From the NCBI RefSeq assembly GCF_037039395.1, contig NZ_CP146245.1, positions 1 to 64,000 of the forward strand: a stretch of 64,000 bases of DNA, in the 5' to 3' direction. Every line of letters starts with the position of its first letter. Position 1 is the stretch's first letter. A program made the translations under genes and the position numbers. Positions 42,521-50,698 of this stretch are shown piece after piece. The notes beneath the pieces were generated by a model. The model saw nothing but the letters and a program-made list of their open reading frames with translations. It was not told the origin of the DNA and searched no databases. This DNA comes from Agrobacterium vitis. Lineage in GTDB: Bacteria > Pseudomonadota > Alphaproteobacteria > Rhizobiales > Rhizobiaceae.

Positions 42521-43220
42521 ACATGCCCTGCTGGTAGAGCGGGAAGCATTGGCGGACCACTATAAGCAAGTACAAGCGTTTCAATCTGCGCGTGCCAAAT
42601 CAGCTCGGCGAATTTCCAGAGCCTTGGGCGCTATGGCAATTGTCGCGGTCGTGGGAAATGTGGCGCAGGCTTTCGCTATCGCCACGATGGTCCCACTGAA
42701 CAAACTTGTGCCAGTCTATCTGTGGGTACGCCCTGACGGTACGATTGACAGTGAAGTGTCTATTTCGCGCTTGCCTGCAACGCAGGAGCAAGCAGTTATT
42801 AATGCATCTTTGTGGGAGTATGTCCGTCTGCGCGAAGGCTATACGGCGGATACAGCCCAATATGCCTATGATCTGGTCTCGGACTTCAGTGCTCCAACTG
42901 TGCGCCAAGATTATCAGCAATTCTTCAACTATCCCAATCCAAGCTCGCCCCAAACCATAATCGGCAAGCGCGGAAAGCTGGAAGTCGACCATATCGGCTC
43001 AAATGAGATCATGCCGGGTGTGCAGCAGATCCGTTACAAACGCGCCCTCCTCATAGACGGGCAGACTCCCATAGTAACCACCTGGACCGCAACAGTCCGC
43101 TATGAAAAACTGACGAACTTGCCAAGCCGACTGAGGCTGACCAATCCAGGCGGTTTAATTGTCACCTCCTATCAAACCTCGGAAGATACGGTTTCGAACG
43201 CGACGCGGAGCCAGCAATGA
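42507..43220 (+). CDS. virB8: VirB8 assembly factor
   Basis: A 237-residue bitopic protein: cytoplasmic N-terminus, one membrane helix (about residues 44-66), then the periplasmic VirB8/NTF2-like domain. Motifs such as YVRLREGYTADTAQYAYDLV and the RYKRALLIDGQ strand are as in the family. It nucleates assembly of the channel. It overlaps virB7 by 14 bp and virB9 by 4 bp. Confidence 0.96.
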   Translation: MKDPEHALLVEREALADHYKQVQAFQSARAKSARRISRALGAMAIVAVVGNVAQAFAIATMVPLNKLVPVYLWVRPDGTIDSEVSISRLPATQEQAVINASLWEYVRLREGYTADTAQYAYDLVSDFSAPTVRQDYQQFFNYPNPSSPQTIIGKRGKLEVDHIGSNEIMPGVQQIRYKRALLIDGQTPIVTTWTATVRYEKLTNLPSRLRLTNPGGLIVTSYQTSEDTVSNATRSQQ

Positions 43221-44098
43221 CCAAGCTTCTGTTTTTGGCACTGGCCTGTGTGCTTTTTGTTACGAGCGGGGCGAAGGCGGAAGACACGCCAGCGGTCGGC
43301 ACCCAAGATCCACGAATGCGCTATCTCGCCTACAACCCTGATCAGGTTGTGCACCTTTCAACCGCTGTTGGGGCCACCGTGGTCGTAACATTCGGTGCCA
43401 ACGAGACCGTGACAGCCGTCGCCGTTTCCAACAGCAAGGACCTCGCGGCTCTGCCCCGCGGCAATTATCTGTTCTTCAAGGCAAGCAAGGTCCTCCAGCC
43501 ACAGCCCGTCATAGTGCTGACTGCAAGCGACGCAGGAATGCGGCGCTATGTTTTCAGCCTCACGACAAAGACGATGTCTCGTCTCGATAAAGAGACGCCC
43601 GATCTCTACTACAGCGTGCAATTCACTTATCCCGCCGATGCTACCGCTGCTCGCCGAAAAGAGACAGAACAGAGAGAGCTGGCGGGCAGGCTAAGAGCGC
43701 AAACACAATACCAGCATCGAGCACAGGACTTGTTGGATCAGCCGACAGCAACCGGCGTCCCGGGTGCAAAAAATTGGAACTATGTTGCCCAAGGAAACCG
43801 TTCGCTGGGGCCGCTCGAGGTCTTCGACAACGGATCTACCACGACATTCCGCTTTCCCGGAAACGTGCGTGTACCTTCGATCTACGTCGTCAATCCAGAT
43901 GGGAAGGAAGCCACTGCCAACTACTCAGTTAAAGGAGACTACGTGGAGGTCGCCTCGGTCGCCCGGGAGTGGCGTCTGCGGGACGGTCATACCGTGCTGT
44001 GCATCTGGAATAAAGCATATGACGCCATCGGACGAAAGACTGGGACTGGTACGGTCAGACCCGATGTAATGCGCGTGCTGAAGGGGGCGAGGCGATGA
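43217..44098 (+). CDS. virB9: VirB9 outer-membrane core protein
   Basis: A 293-residue periplasmic/outer-membrane protein with signal peptide (to about residue 21, AKAED). N-terminal beta domain and C-terminal VirB7-binding domain (after about residue 180, [20 protein letters not shown]) are recognisable. Part of the VirB7-VirB9-VirB10 ring. Start and end overlap virB8 and virB10 by 4 bp each. Confidence 0.96.
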   Translation: MTKLLFLALACVLFVTSGAKAEDTPAVGTQDPRMRYLAYNPDQVVHLSTAVGATVVVTFGANETVTAVAVSNSKDLAALPRGNYLFFKASKVLQPQPVIVLTASDAGMRRYVFSLTTKTMSRLDKETPDLYYSVQFTYPADATAARRKETEQRELAGRLRAQTQYQHRAQDLLDQPTATGVPGAKNWNYVAQGNRSLGPLEVFDNGSTTTFRFPGNVRVPSIYVVNPDGKEATANYSVKGDYVEVASVAREWRLRDGHTVLCIWNKAYDAIGRKTGTGTVRPDVMRVLKGARR

Positions 44099-45218
44099 AT
44101 GAAGTCAACTCTCAACCTGGAGCAGCTATAGATGCATCGGCATCTCTGGTCTCCGATCCTCATCGCCGACGTCTTTCGGGATCGCAGAAGCTTGTTGTTG
44201 CCGGTCTGGTTCTCGTACTGTCGTTGGGTCTGATTTGGCTTGGTGCGCGTCCAAAGAAAAAGACCGAGCCCTCTCCCCCAGACACAATGATCGACGCCAA
44301 CACCAAGCCTTTTCGGCCGGCGCCGATTGACATCCCCTCAAACCCTACGGCTTCCCAGCCAACCACTGAGGCAACCTCTCCGCCCGATCAACATCAGCGA
44401 GAACACAACGAAGTGCGGCCGGAAGAAACACCAATCTTTGCCTATAGCGGAAGTGATCAGAGTGACAAACCTACGCGGAACGCCGATATTCACAGCGACG
44501 GGGAGGATAATAGGAAATCCAGCTCATTACCGGAGTCTGAGGCGTCTGCTGAAAACGATCTTTCAATCCGCATGAACCCCACCGTGTTGGAACCCAGCCG
44601 TGCTGCGCTTTTGCCGCACCCCGATTTCACAGTTACGCAAGGGACGATCATTCCCTGCATACTGCAAACAGCCATTGATACAAACCTGGCAGGCTATGTA
44701 AAATGTGTGCTGCCCGGGGACATACGCGGAGCAACCGGCAATGTTGTGCTCCTGGATCGCGGCACGACCGTGGTGGGCGAAATCCAGCATGGGCTGCAAC
44801 AGGGAGATGCCCGTGTTTTTGTTCTCTGGAATCGCGCCGAGACGCCGGCTCACGCCGTCGTTTCTCTTTTTCTCCGGGTGCTGACGAACTTGGCCGATCC
44901 GGACTGCCAGGCACGGTCGACAACCACTTCTGGAAGCGTTTCGGTGGGGCTATGCTCCTGAGCGTCGTCCAGGGCGCCGTGCAAGCGGCAAGTCATTACG
45001 CTGGCAGTTCGGATGGCGGGACCAGCTTCAACAGTTTTCAAAATAACGGTGAACAAGCGGCCGACACAGCCCTGAGGGCGACCATAAACATTCCCCCAAC
45101 CTTGAAGAAGAATCAGGGTGATACCGTCTCCATCTTCGTAGCACGGGACCTGGATTTCTCAGACATCTACCAGCTTCACATAACTGGTGGATTGGCGAAG
45201 AGTTGGCATCGGCGTTAA
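44095..45218 (+). pseudogene. virB10: VirB10 energy-sensor channel protein, frameshifted
   Basis: The first frame (44095-44961, 288 codons) follows VirB10: cytoplasmic N-terminus, membrane helix (about residues 30-50), proline-rich stretch and the start of the beta-barrel ([20 protein letters not shown]). After HAVVSLF it departs from the family. The neighbouring frame continues with [20 protein letters not shown], the antenna region and the end GLAKSWHRR at 45218. A run of five T near 44871 holds two extra bases compared with the expected [13 protein letters not shown]. Corrected, the product is about 373 residues, close to the usual 377. VirB10 is essential for transfer; the truncated form would lack the outer-membrane pore helices. 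Confidence 0.9.
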
Positions 45219-45251
45219 TTCTCAGATAGCCAAAGCATCGGAGATGCACAC

Positions 45252-46286
45252 ATGGCAGTAAATCCGCAATTGCGCTTCCTTCTCAATCCCGTCTTGAAAT
45301 GGCTCGATGATCCGAAGACTGAAGAAGTGGCGATAAATCGGCCTGGGGAAGCATTTGTACGCCAGGCAGGGGTTTTCACTAAGTTCTCTTTACCCCTCTC
45401 TTATGATGATCTCGAAGATATCGCCATTTTAGCGGGCGCATCGCGCAAACAAGATGTCGGCCCGCGCAATCCTCTTTGCGCCGCTGAACTCCCCGGCGGC
45501 GAACGAATACAAATTTGTTTGCCGCCAACGGTCCCATCGGACACGGTGAGCTTGACGATTCGACGGCCAAGCATTCGCGTTTCGGGACTGGGCGAAGTCT
45601 CGTCTCGTTACGATGCTCGCCAGTGGAACAAGTGGCGGATGCGGAAAACGTGCCAAGATCGACAAGACGAAGATATTCTTCGACACTACGACAGCGGCGA
45701 TCTGGAATCATTCTTGCGTGCATGCGTCGTCGGTAAGTTGACAATGTTGCTTTGCGGTCCCACTGGAAGTGGCAAGACAACAATGAGCAAGACCTTGATC
45801 AGTGCTATTCCGCCGCAAGAAAGGCTGATCACCATTGAAGATACGCTCGAACTCGTCATTCCCCATGAGAATCATGTCAGGCTGCTCTACTCCAAGAATG
45901 GGGTCGGACTGGGTGCTGTGACTGCGGAACAACTGCTCCAGGCAAGTCTTCGGATGCGGCCTGATCGAATACTGCTGGGTGAGATGCGTGACGATGCCGC
46001 GTGGGCCTACCTGAGTGAAGTCGTCTCAGGACATCCCGGGTCGATTTCAACCATACATGGGGCAAATCCCGTCCAAGGCTTCAAAAAGCTGTTTTCGCTG
46101 GTGAAGAGCAGCGCCCAGGGGGCCAGCTTGGAAGATCGCACGCTAATCGACATGCTCGCAACGGCAATTGATGTCATCGTCCCGTTCCGCGCCTACTGCG
46201 ATGTCTACGAAGTTGGCGAAATATGGCTCGCGGCCGATGCCCGCCGGCGCGGCGAAACGATAGGAGATCTTCTAAACCAGCACTAG
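45252..46286 (+). CDS. virB11: VirB11 traffic ATPase
   Basis: A 344-residue hexameric ATPase, full length. Walker A CGPTGSGKTTMSKT is at about residue 168-180, the Asp box TIEDTLELVIPHENH follows, Walker B ILLGEMRDDAAW near residue 240, and the His box GHPGSISTIHGAN. It drives pilus assembly and substrate hand-over at the cytoplasmic face. Last gene of the virB operon. The frame is intact. Confidence 0.97.
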   Translation: MAVNPQLRFLLNPVLKWLDDPKTEEVAINRPGEAFVRQAGVFTKFSLPLSYDDLEDIAILAGASRKQDVGPRNPLCAAELPGGERIQICLPPTVPSDTVSLTIRRPSIRVSGLGEVSSRYDARQWNKWRMRKTCQDRQDEDILRHYDSGDLESFLRACVVGKLTMLLCGPTGSGKTTMSKTLISAIPPQERLITIEDTLELVIPHENHVRLLYSKNGVGLGAVTAEQLLQASLRMRPDRILLGEMRDDAAWAYLSEVVSGHPGSISTIHGANPVQGFKKLFSLVKSSAQGASLEDRTLIDMLATAIDVIVPFRAYCDVYEVGEIWLAADARRRGETIGDLLNQH

Positions 46287-46340
46287 ATATCCATGCCAAA
46301 ATCCTGGCTCCGCCTTTTGCAGCGTCAAGTCGGAGCAACC

Positions 46341-46359
46341 TTTGTCATCAAACTGAAAC
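46341..46359 (+). promoter_or_regulatory. virG promoter element: overlapping pho-box-like and vir-box sites
   Basis: tcaaactgaaac (46348-46359) matches the vir box in 10 of 12 positions; the wider stretch from 46341 resembles a pho box (two CTGTCAT-type halves, first half ttgtcat). A second ttgtcat lies at about 46373-46379. virG is known to be induced by both phosphate starvation and VirG itself. Confidence 0.5.
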
Positions 46360-46509
46360 AAGCCGTTAGCATTGTCATGCGCGGTTTAGCCGAAAATTTG
46401 CCGAAGTATCCGTATAGCGAGAGAAAATTGACGAGCGGTACGATGCGTACAGCCTTTGCTTGTCTAGATACTGTGAGTTCCACAGAATCGGGAATTGAAA
46501 GGTAAACTG

Positions 46510-47235
46510 TTGAAACACGTTCTTGTCATCGATGACGATGCCGCCATGCGCCATCTTATCACTGAGTGTCTTACGGTCCACGCGTTGAAGGTCACTGCCG
46601 TATCAGACAGTCAACAATTCAACCGCGTAATGTCGTCTGAGACGGTCGACGTGGTCGTCGTCGATCTCAATTTAGGGCGTGAAGACGGACTTGAGATCGT
46701 CCGCAGTCTGGCCACAAAATCCGATGTTCCGATTATAATCATCAGCGGCGATCGCCTTGAGGAGGCAGACAAAGTTGTTGCGCTCGAACTGGGGGCAACC
46801 GATTTTATCGCAAAACCTTTTGGAACACGCGAGTTCCTGGCGCGCCTCCGTGTTGCGTTGCGCGTGCGACCCAATGTGGTGCGAACCAAAGACCGGCGCT
46901 TGTTTTGTTTCGCTGACTGGACACTTAGTCTCAGGCAACGCCGTTTGATGTCCACACAGGGTAGCGAGGTGAAACTTACCGCAGGGGAGTTCAATCTTCT
47001 CGTCGCTTTCCTTGAAAAGCCAGGTGATGTCCTGTCCCGTGAGCAGCTTCTCATCGCGTGTCGCGTGCGTGAGGAGGAAGTATATGACAGGAGCATTGAT
47101 GTTCTCATATTGAGGCTGCGCCGGAAACTTGAGCGGGATTCGACAAACCCAAAGTTGATCAAAACAGCGCGGGGTGCCGGCTATTTTTTTGACGCGGATG
47201 TGAATATCTCTTACGGCGGGGTAATCGCCGCCTGA
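46510..47235 (+). CDS. virG: VirG response regulator
   Basis: A 241-residue OmpR/PhoB-type regulator. Receiver domain residues 1-120 with the acidic pocket VIDDD and phosphoacceptor Asp52 in VVVDLNLG, Lys in FIAKPFG; C-terminal winged-helix domain with VYDRSIDVLILRLRRKLE. Start is TTG 46510, preceded by gaaagg; TTG as start is known for octopine virG. An in-frame TTG at 46495 is less likely since the ribosome site would fall inside the gene. Phospho-VirG activates the vir promoters. Confidence 0.96.
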   Translation: MKHVLVIDDDAAMRHLITECLTVHALKVTAVSDSQQFNRVMSSETVDVVVVDLNLGREDGLEIVRSLATKSDVPIIIISGDRLEEADKVVALELGATDFIAKPFGTREFLARLRVALRVRPNVVRTKDRRLFCFADWTLSLRQRRLMSTQGSEVKLTAGEFNLLVAFLEKPGDVLSREQLLIACRVREEEVYDRSIDVLILRLRRKLERDSTNPKLIKTARGAGYFFDADVNISYGGVIAA

Positions 47236-47330
47236 CGGACCCGAATTTTCGCGTTATCGTAGTGTGTCACAATTCGCTTGGTTGATCCGACTGCCAGGGA
47301 CAAACTTTCCTGGCCACACCTGCAAACGAT

Positions 47331-47344
47331 CCGCCTTCGGGCGG
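47331..47344. terminator. TTCG hairpin between virG and virC2
   Basis: A 5-bp stem (ccgcc/ggcgg) closing a ttcg loop between the converging virG and virC genes. Short, without a T-run, so only a candidate bidirectional terminator. Confidence 0.4.
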
Positions 47345-47367
47345 CCTGTCGCGTCATTCTTAAGAGG

Positions 47368-47970
47368 TCAACGGCGGGTCTTTTCGCCAGCAAAGAAGGA
47401 TGCCAGCGCCGCAGTGGCGAGCTTCTGTCCGAAGGCCCGCGCGGTCTCTAGTCCCACGGGATCAAAATGACTGCGAGCGACTTGGAGCAGCGACACCGGG
47501 AACATACGGGAGGTCTGAACAAGGATGGACTTTTCAGGGGTGATATCACGGACCGGATAGCTTTTCGGCGCGGCACGAAACGATCCATCGGCCAGCATTA
47601 TCTCGAAATCGCTGAGCGCTCGGCGCAAGATCATTTGCAGCGATTTGCAAGGGCTGTATTGACGGATAAGGTTGTCATAAACCGCCGATACATCTGGCGC
47701 AGGCGGACGGGCCGAAAGAAACACTTGTACCTTCTCGGAACCTGCAGGCGCGCTAAGGGCATCGACCGTAGGCGTTGGATGCTGATCGGGATGATCATGT
47801 CTGGTTGCGGCTGGCCGACTTTGACGCGGCGCCAGATCGATATCGGTGGAAAACTGCGAAACGGCCAAGTTGGGGGCTGCTATCGGCAGGAGAGGCCGTA
47901 CTGTCTCGGTTCGAGCAACAGCAAGCTGCCTAGCCTTCTCTACCGACAAAACGGGTTTGCGAATTCCCAT
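47368..47970 (-). CDS. virC2: VirC2 ribbon-helix-helix overdrive-binding protein
   Basis: A 200-residue protein starting MGIRKPVLSVEKARQLAVAR with two tandem ribbon-helix-helix units in the C-terminal half (about residues 80-190: KVQVFLSARPPAPDVSAVYD, then SYPVRDITPEKSILVQTSRM). With VirC1 it binds overdrive next to the T-DNA right border and raises T-strand yield. Overlap-free 2-bp gap to virC1 upstream. Frame intact. Confidence 0.93.
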   Translation of the reverse strand: MGIRKPVLSVEKARQLAVARTETVRPLLPIAAPNLAVSQFSTDIDLAPRQSRPAATRHDHPDQHPTPTVDALSAPAGSEKVQVFLSARPPAPDVSAVYDNLIRQYSPCKSLQMILRRALSDFEIMLADGSFRAAPKSYPVRDITPEKSILVQTSRMFPVSLLQVARSHFDPVGLETARAFGQKLATAALASFFAGEKTRR

Positions 47971-47972
47971 TT

Positions 47973-48669
47973 TCAGGTCTCCAAGGCATCGCCGATCAAG
48001 TGTGAAAGGACGACGAGTTCATCCATTGCGATCCTGAGGTTCCGCTCGATGAGGCGCATCGTTGGATCGGTTTTCGTATTCAGCAGCGTTAGATGCAACA
48101 TGCCCCGTTCTTTCATCGCCGCGAATGCATCTCTCTCGTGCATGGGCGACTGAACGACGGGGAGGTTCTCTAGCATGTCTGACATTGCCCGTTGCGAGGC
48201 GGTGAGGCGGCCGACCGGCATGCGCTGGCGTAACACGGCCGTTGGAATCGTCAGGTTCTCGCTCAACAAGAGTCTCGATCACATAGCGATAAGTTGAAAG
48301 TGCTTCATCAACATCAAGCGGCGTTAACATAGTCGGGATCAAAAGCATGTCTGAGCTAGCGATAATCGTATTGTTGAGTTCGCTCGAACCACCATGTGTA
48401 TCCGCTAGCGCATAGTCGAAACCCTGGCGCTCGGCCTCCTCATATCCCGCTTCGAGAAGCGACATTTCCTCTGCGCTATAAACTTCACAGAGAGGATCCC
48501 AAGTGTTGCTTCGTATAGCATTTTCCTTCCATCGCCTGAGTGGTCGGTTCTCGTCCGCGTCCAATAGAGCCACTCGTCGACCGCTGTTTGCAAAGGCGGC
48601 ACAGAGACCCATAAGCGCAGTCGTTTTGCCAGCGCCTCCCTTGAATGAGCAAAATGTAAGTAGTTTCAT
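47973..48669 (-). pseudogene. virC1: VirC1 ParA-like ATPase, frameshifted
   Basis: The frame from 48669 gives the ParA/MinD-type ATPase with the deviant Walker [15 protein letters not shown] (residues 9-22) and [10 protein letters not shown]. After YRYVIETL it leaves the family; the other frame resumes with [20 protein letters not shown] and ends at 47973 in the native C-terminus ([16 protein letters not shown]). An extra base near 48266 explains it. Corrected, the product has about 231 residues, the usual length. VirC1 brings the relaxosome to VirD4 at the pole; the truncated 216-codon product keeps the ATPase core but loses the last third. Confidence 0.88.
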
Positions 48670-48930
48670 GTGATTCCTGCCGTATCGCGGGTGATGACAA
48701 ATTGTATTTCTGTTGGTTCATGTATTCGCACGAATAGCATGAAAGGTATGCTGGTTCACGCGATTTTATATTTCAGATTCGTTTCATATAAATTGCAGAT
48801 GTAACGATAGACTATGCAGTATTCCTCTTTTATTCTTGATTGCGATCGTTTTGAGCACTAGTTATTGACTTTGCCAACGCGGTGGTTCCGCGAAAAAACT
48901 AGATCTTTCCATCCTTCAGTGGAGGAAGCT
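48670..48930. promoter_or_regulatory. virC-virD divergent promoter region
   Basis: 261 bp, AT-rich, between the divergent virC1 and virD1 starts. The stretch gtttcatataaattgcagatgtaac (about 48780-48804) contains weak vir-box-like halves (9 of 12 at best). On classical Ti plasmids this region carries overlapping vir boxes and the Ros repressor site; a Ros box is not identifiable with confidence. Confidence 0.4.
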
Positions 48931-49380
48931 ATGTCGCAAAACAGCACGCCCACCTCGAATGGCGTCGCCACCGCCTCGTATGAAAGTGTGAAGATTGAGA
49001 GCTTCAAAGTCGTGAGCGCGCGTTTGCGATTGGCCGAGTACGAGAGTTTTTCCAGCCAGGCACGGTTGCTCGGGCTCTCCGACAGTATGGCCATACGAGT
49101 CGCGGTACGCCGCATTGGCGGCTTCCTCGAAATTGAAGCCGAGACCCGTCAGAAAATGGAGGCAATACTTCATTCAATAGGAACGCTTTCAAACAATATC
49201 TCGGCGCTGCTTTCCGCCTATGCCGAACGTCCGGAAATGGATTTGGAGGCTCTGCGAGATGAACGCATCGCTTTCGGTATGGCTTTCGCTGATCTCGATG
49301 GCTTGCTCCGTTCCATCTTATCCGTATCACGACGACGGATAGATGGGTGCTCAATGCTTAAAGATGCTCCGCAGCATTGA
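48931..49380 (+). CDS. virD1: VirD1 relaxosome accessory protein
   Basis: A 149-residue protein starting [20 protein letters not shown] after ggaggaagct. It has the VirD1 core [20 protein letters not shown] and a ribbon-helix-helix-like fold. VirD1 melts the border so that VirD2 can cut it. Codons from 48865 are in frame but precede the ribosome site. Confidence 0.95.
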   Translation: MSQNSTPTSNGVATASYESVKIESFKVVSARLRLAEYESFSSQARLLGLSDSMAIRVAVRRIGGFLEIEAETRQKMEAILHSIGTLSNNISALLSAYAERPEMDLEALRDERIAFGMAFADLDGLLRSILSVSRRRIDGCSMLKDAPQH

Positions 49381-49407
49381 TGTTGCGCCTGCTTAGGAGG
49401 GTGCGGG

Positions 49408-50670
49408 ATGGCCGCTCCAGCTCAGGTTGTCATTCGAATTGTGCCTAGGGGCGGAACTAAAACCATTCAGCAGGTTATTAATCAGTGGGAATATCTCTCC
49501 AGGAAGGGCAAGTTGGAGCTCCGGCTCTCAGCCCGGCACCTCGATATTCCGCTACCGCCTGATCATATTACCAGGTTTGCTCGGAGCTGGGTTCTGGAGA
49601 CCGGAAATTATGACGAGAGCCTGCCGGACGAGCAAAGGCAACAGGACTTAACCACGCACATTATCGTAAGCTTCCCCCCAGGTACGGATCCTACGTCGGC
49701 TCATGCAGCAAGCCGCGAATGGGCGGCCGACATGTTTGGGTCAGGCAATGGTGGCGGCCGCTACAACTATCTTACAAGCTTTCATACAGATCGCGATCAT
49801 CCGCATCTGCATGTCGTGGTCAACCGACGGGAGCTTTTTGGGCGGGAATGGCTGAAAATATCCCGACGCCACCCCCACCTCAATTACGACGCATTGCGTG
49901 TCAGGATGGCAGAGATATCGCTTCGCCACGGCATTGTTCTTGACGCAACCTCGCGAGCAGAACGTGGCATTACCGAGCGGCCAATCACGTATGCAGAATA
50001 TCGCCGTATCGAGCGCGAACAGCCCGAACAAGTTCGTTTCGAGGATTTTGATGTCGAATCGTGGTCGCCGGGAGGAACTCACCGGGAACTGAAACGATCT
50101 TTCGATTCTTCGCACGGTGAGCCACTCCCAAATATGCCAGAAGGCTCGGCACGAAACGGGCGTCTGCAGTCGGCGTCTGGCTACGATGCTCAACCGCGCA
50201 GCTCTGAAGCCGATGGGCGCGATCACAATTTGAAGAACGGCTCTCCCAGTGTCGCCGGAGACACCGGGCGGAACCTTGAGGGGCGTTCTGGTCCTCGCCG
50301 CCTGGCAATAGAACCCGTCACGCGCACAACAAGCAAACGTGACGATCGGCAACGGCTTCATCCAAAACGGTCTCGCCGTGACGAGGAAGAGCAGAGCGGC
50401 GCAAAGCGCATTAGGGTGAACAATCTTGAGGCGGGGAGGGCCCACACCGGCGTAGGGGAGGACCGGGACGATCCGGATACATCGCCGATAGAGCCTGTTG
50501 AATCAACTCCTCTGCGGGCCCCTGGACAGACCAACAGCGCAGCAGACCTGTTGCCGCCTCCAGCCGATCGGCCGCGGCAGGGAGAACCAAATTCTAAGCG
50601 TCCACGCGATGATGACGCCGAACCGAGCGTTCGCAAGCGTGCAAGAGATGGGCGCAGCCAGGATGGATGA
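49408..50670 (+). CDS. virD2: VirD2 relaxase and T-DNA pilot protein
   Basis: A 420-residue MOBQ relaxase. The nicking Tyr29 is in NQWEYLSRKGKLEL; the metal-binding site is HTDRDHPHLHVVVNR (about residues 126-140). Residues 1-205 are the conserved relaxase domain; the rest is low-complexity, ending in the bipartite nuclear localisation signal KRPRDDDAEPSVRKRARDG (about 397-415) and a short omega-like tail. VirD2 stays bound to the 5' end of the T-strand and leads it into the nucleus. Frame intact. Confidence 0.97.
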   Translation: MAAPAQVVIRIVPRGGTKTIQQVINQWEYLSRKGKLELRLSARHLDIPLPPDHITRFARSWVLETGNYDESLPDEQRQQDLTTHIIVSFPPGTDPTSAHAASREWAADMFGSGNGGGRYNYLTSFHTDRDHPHLHVVVNRRELFGREWLKISRRHPHLNYDALRVRMAEISLRHGIVLDATSRAERGITERPITYAEYRRIEREQPEQVRFEDFDVESWSPGGTHRELKRSFDSSHGEPLPNMPEGSARNGRLQSASGYDAQPRSSEADGRDHNLKNGSPSVAGDTGRNLEGRSGPRRLAIEPVTRTTSKRDDRQRLHPKRSRRDEEEQSGAKRIRVNNLEAGRAHTGVGEDRDDPDTSPIEPVESTPLRAPGQTNSAADLLPPPADRPRQGEPNSKRPRDDDAEPSVRKRARDGRSQDG

Positions 50671-50698
50671 GACATCGAAGGTGGAAAGGAACTAAATT

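Noticed and set aside
48405..48602. Minus-strand frame inside virC1
   Set aside because: Shadow frame; the ParA-like frame there is unmistakable.
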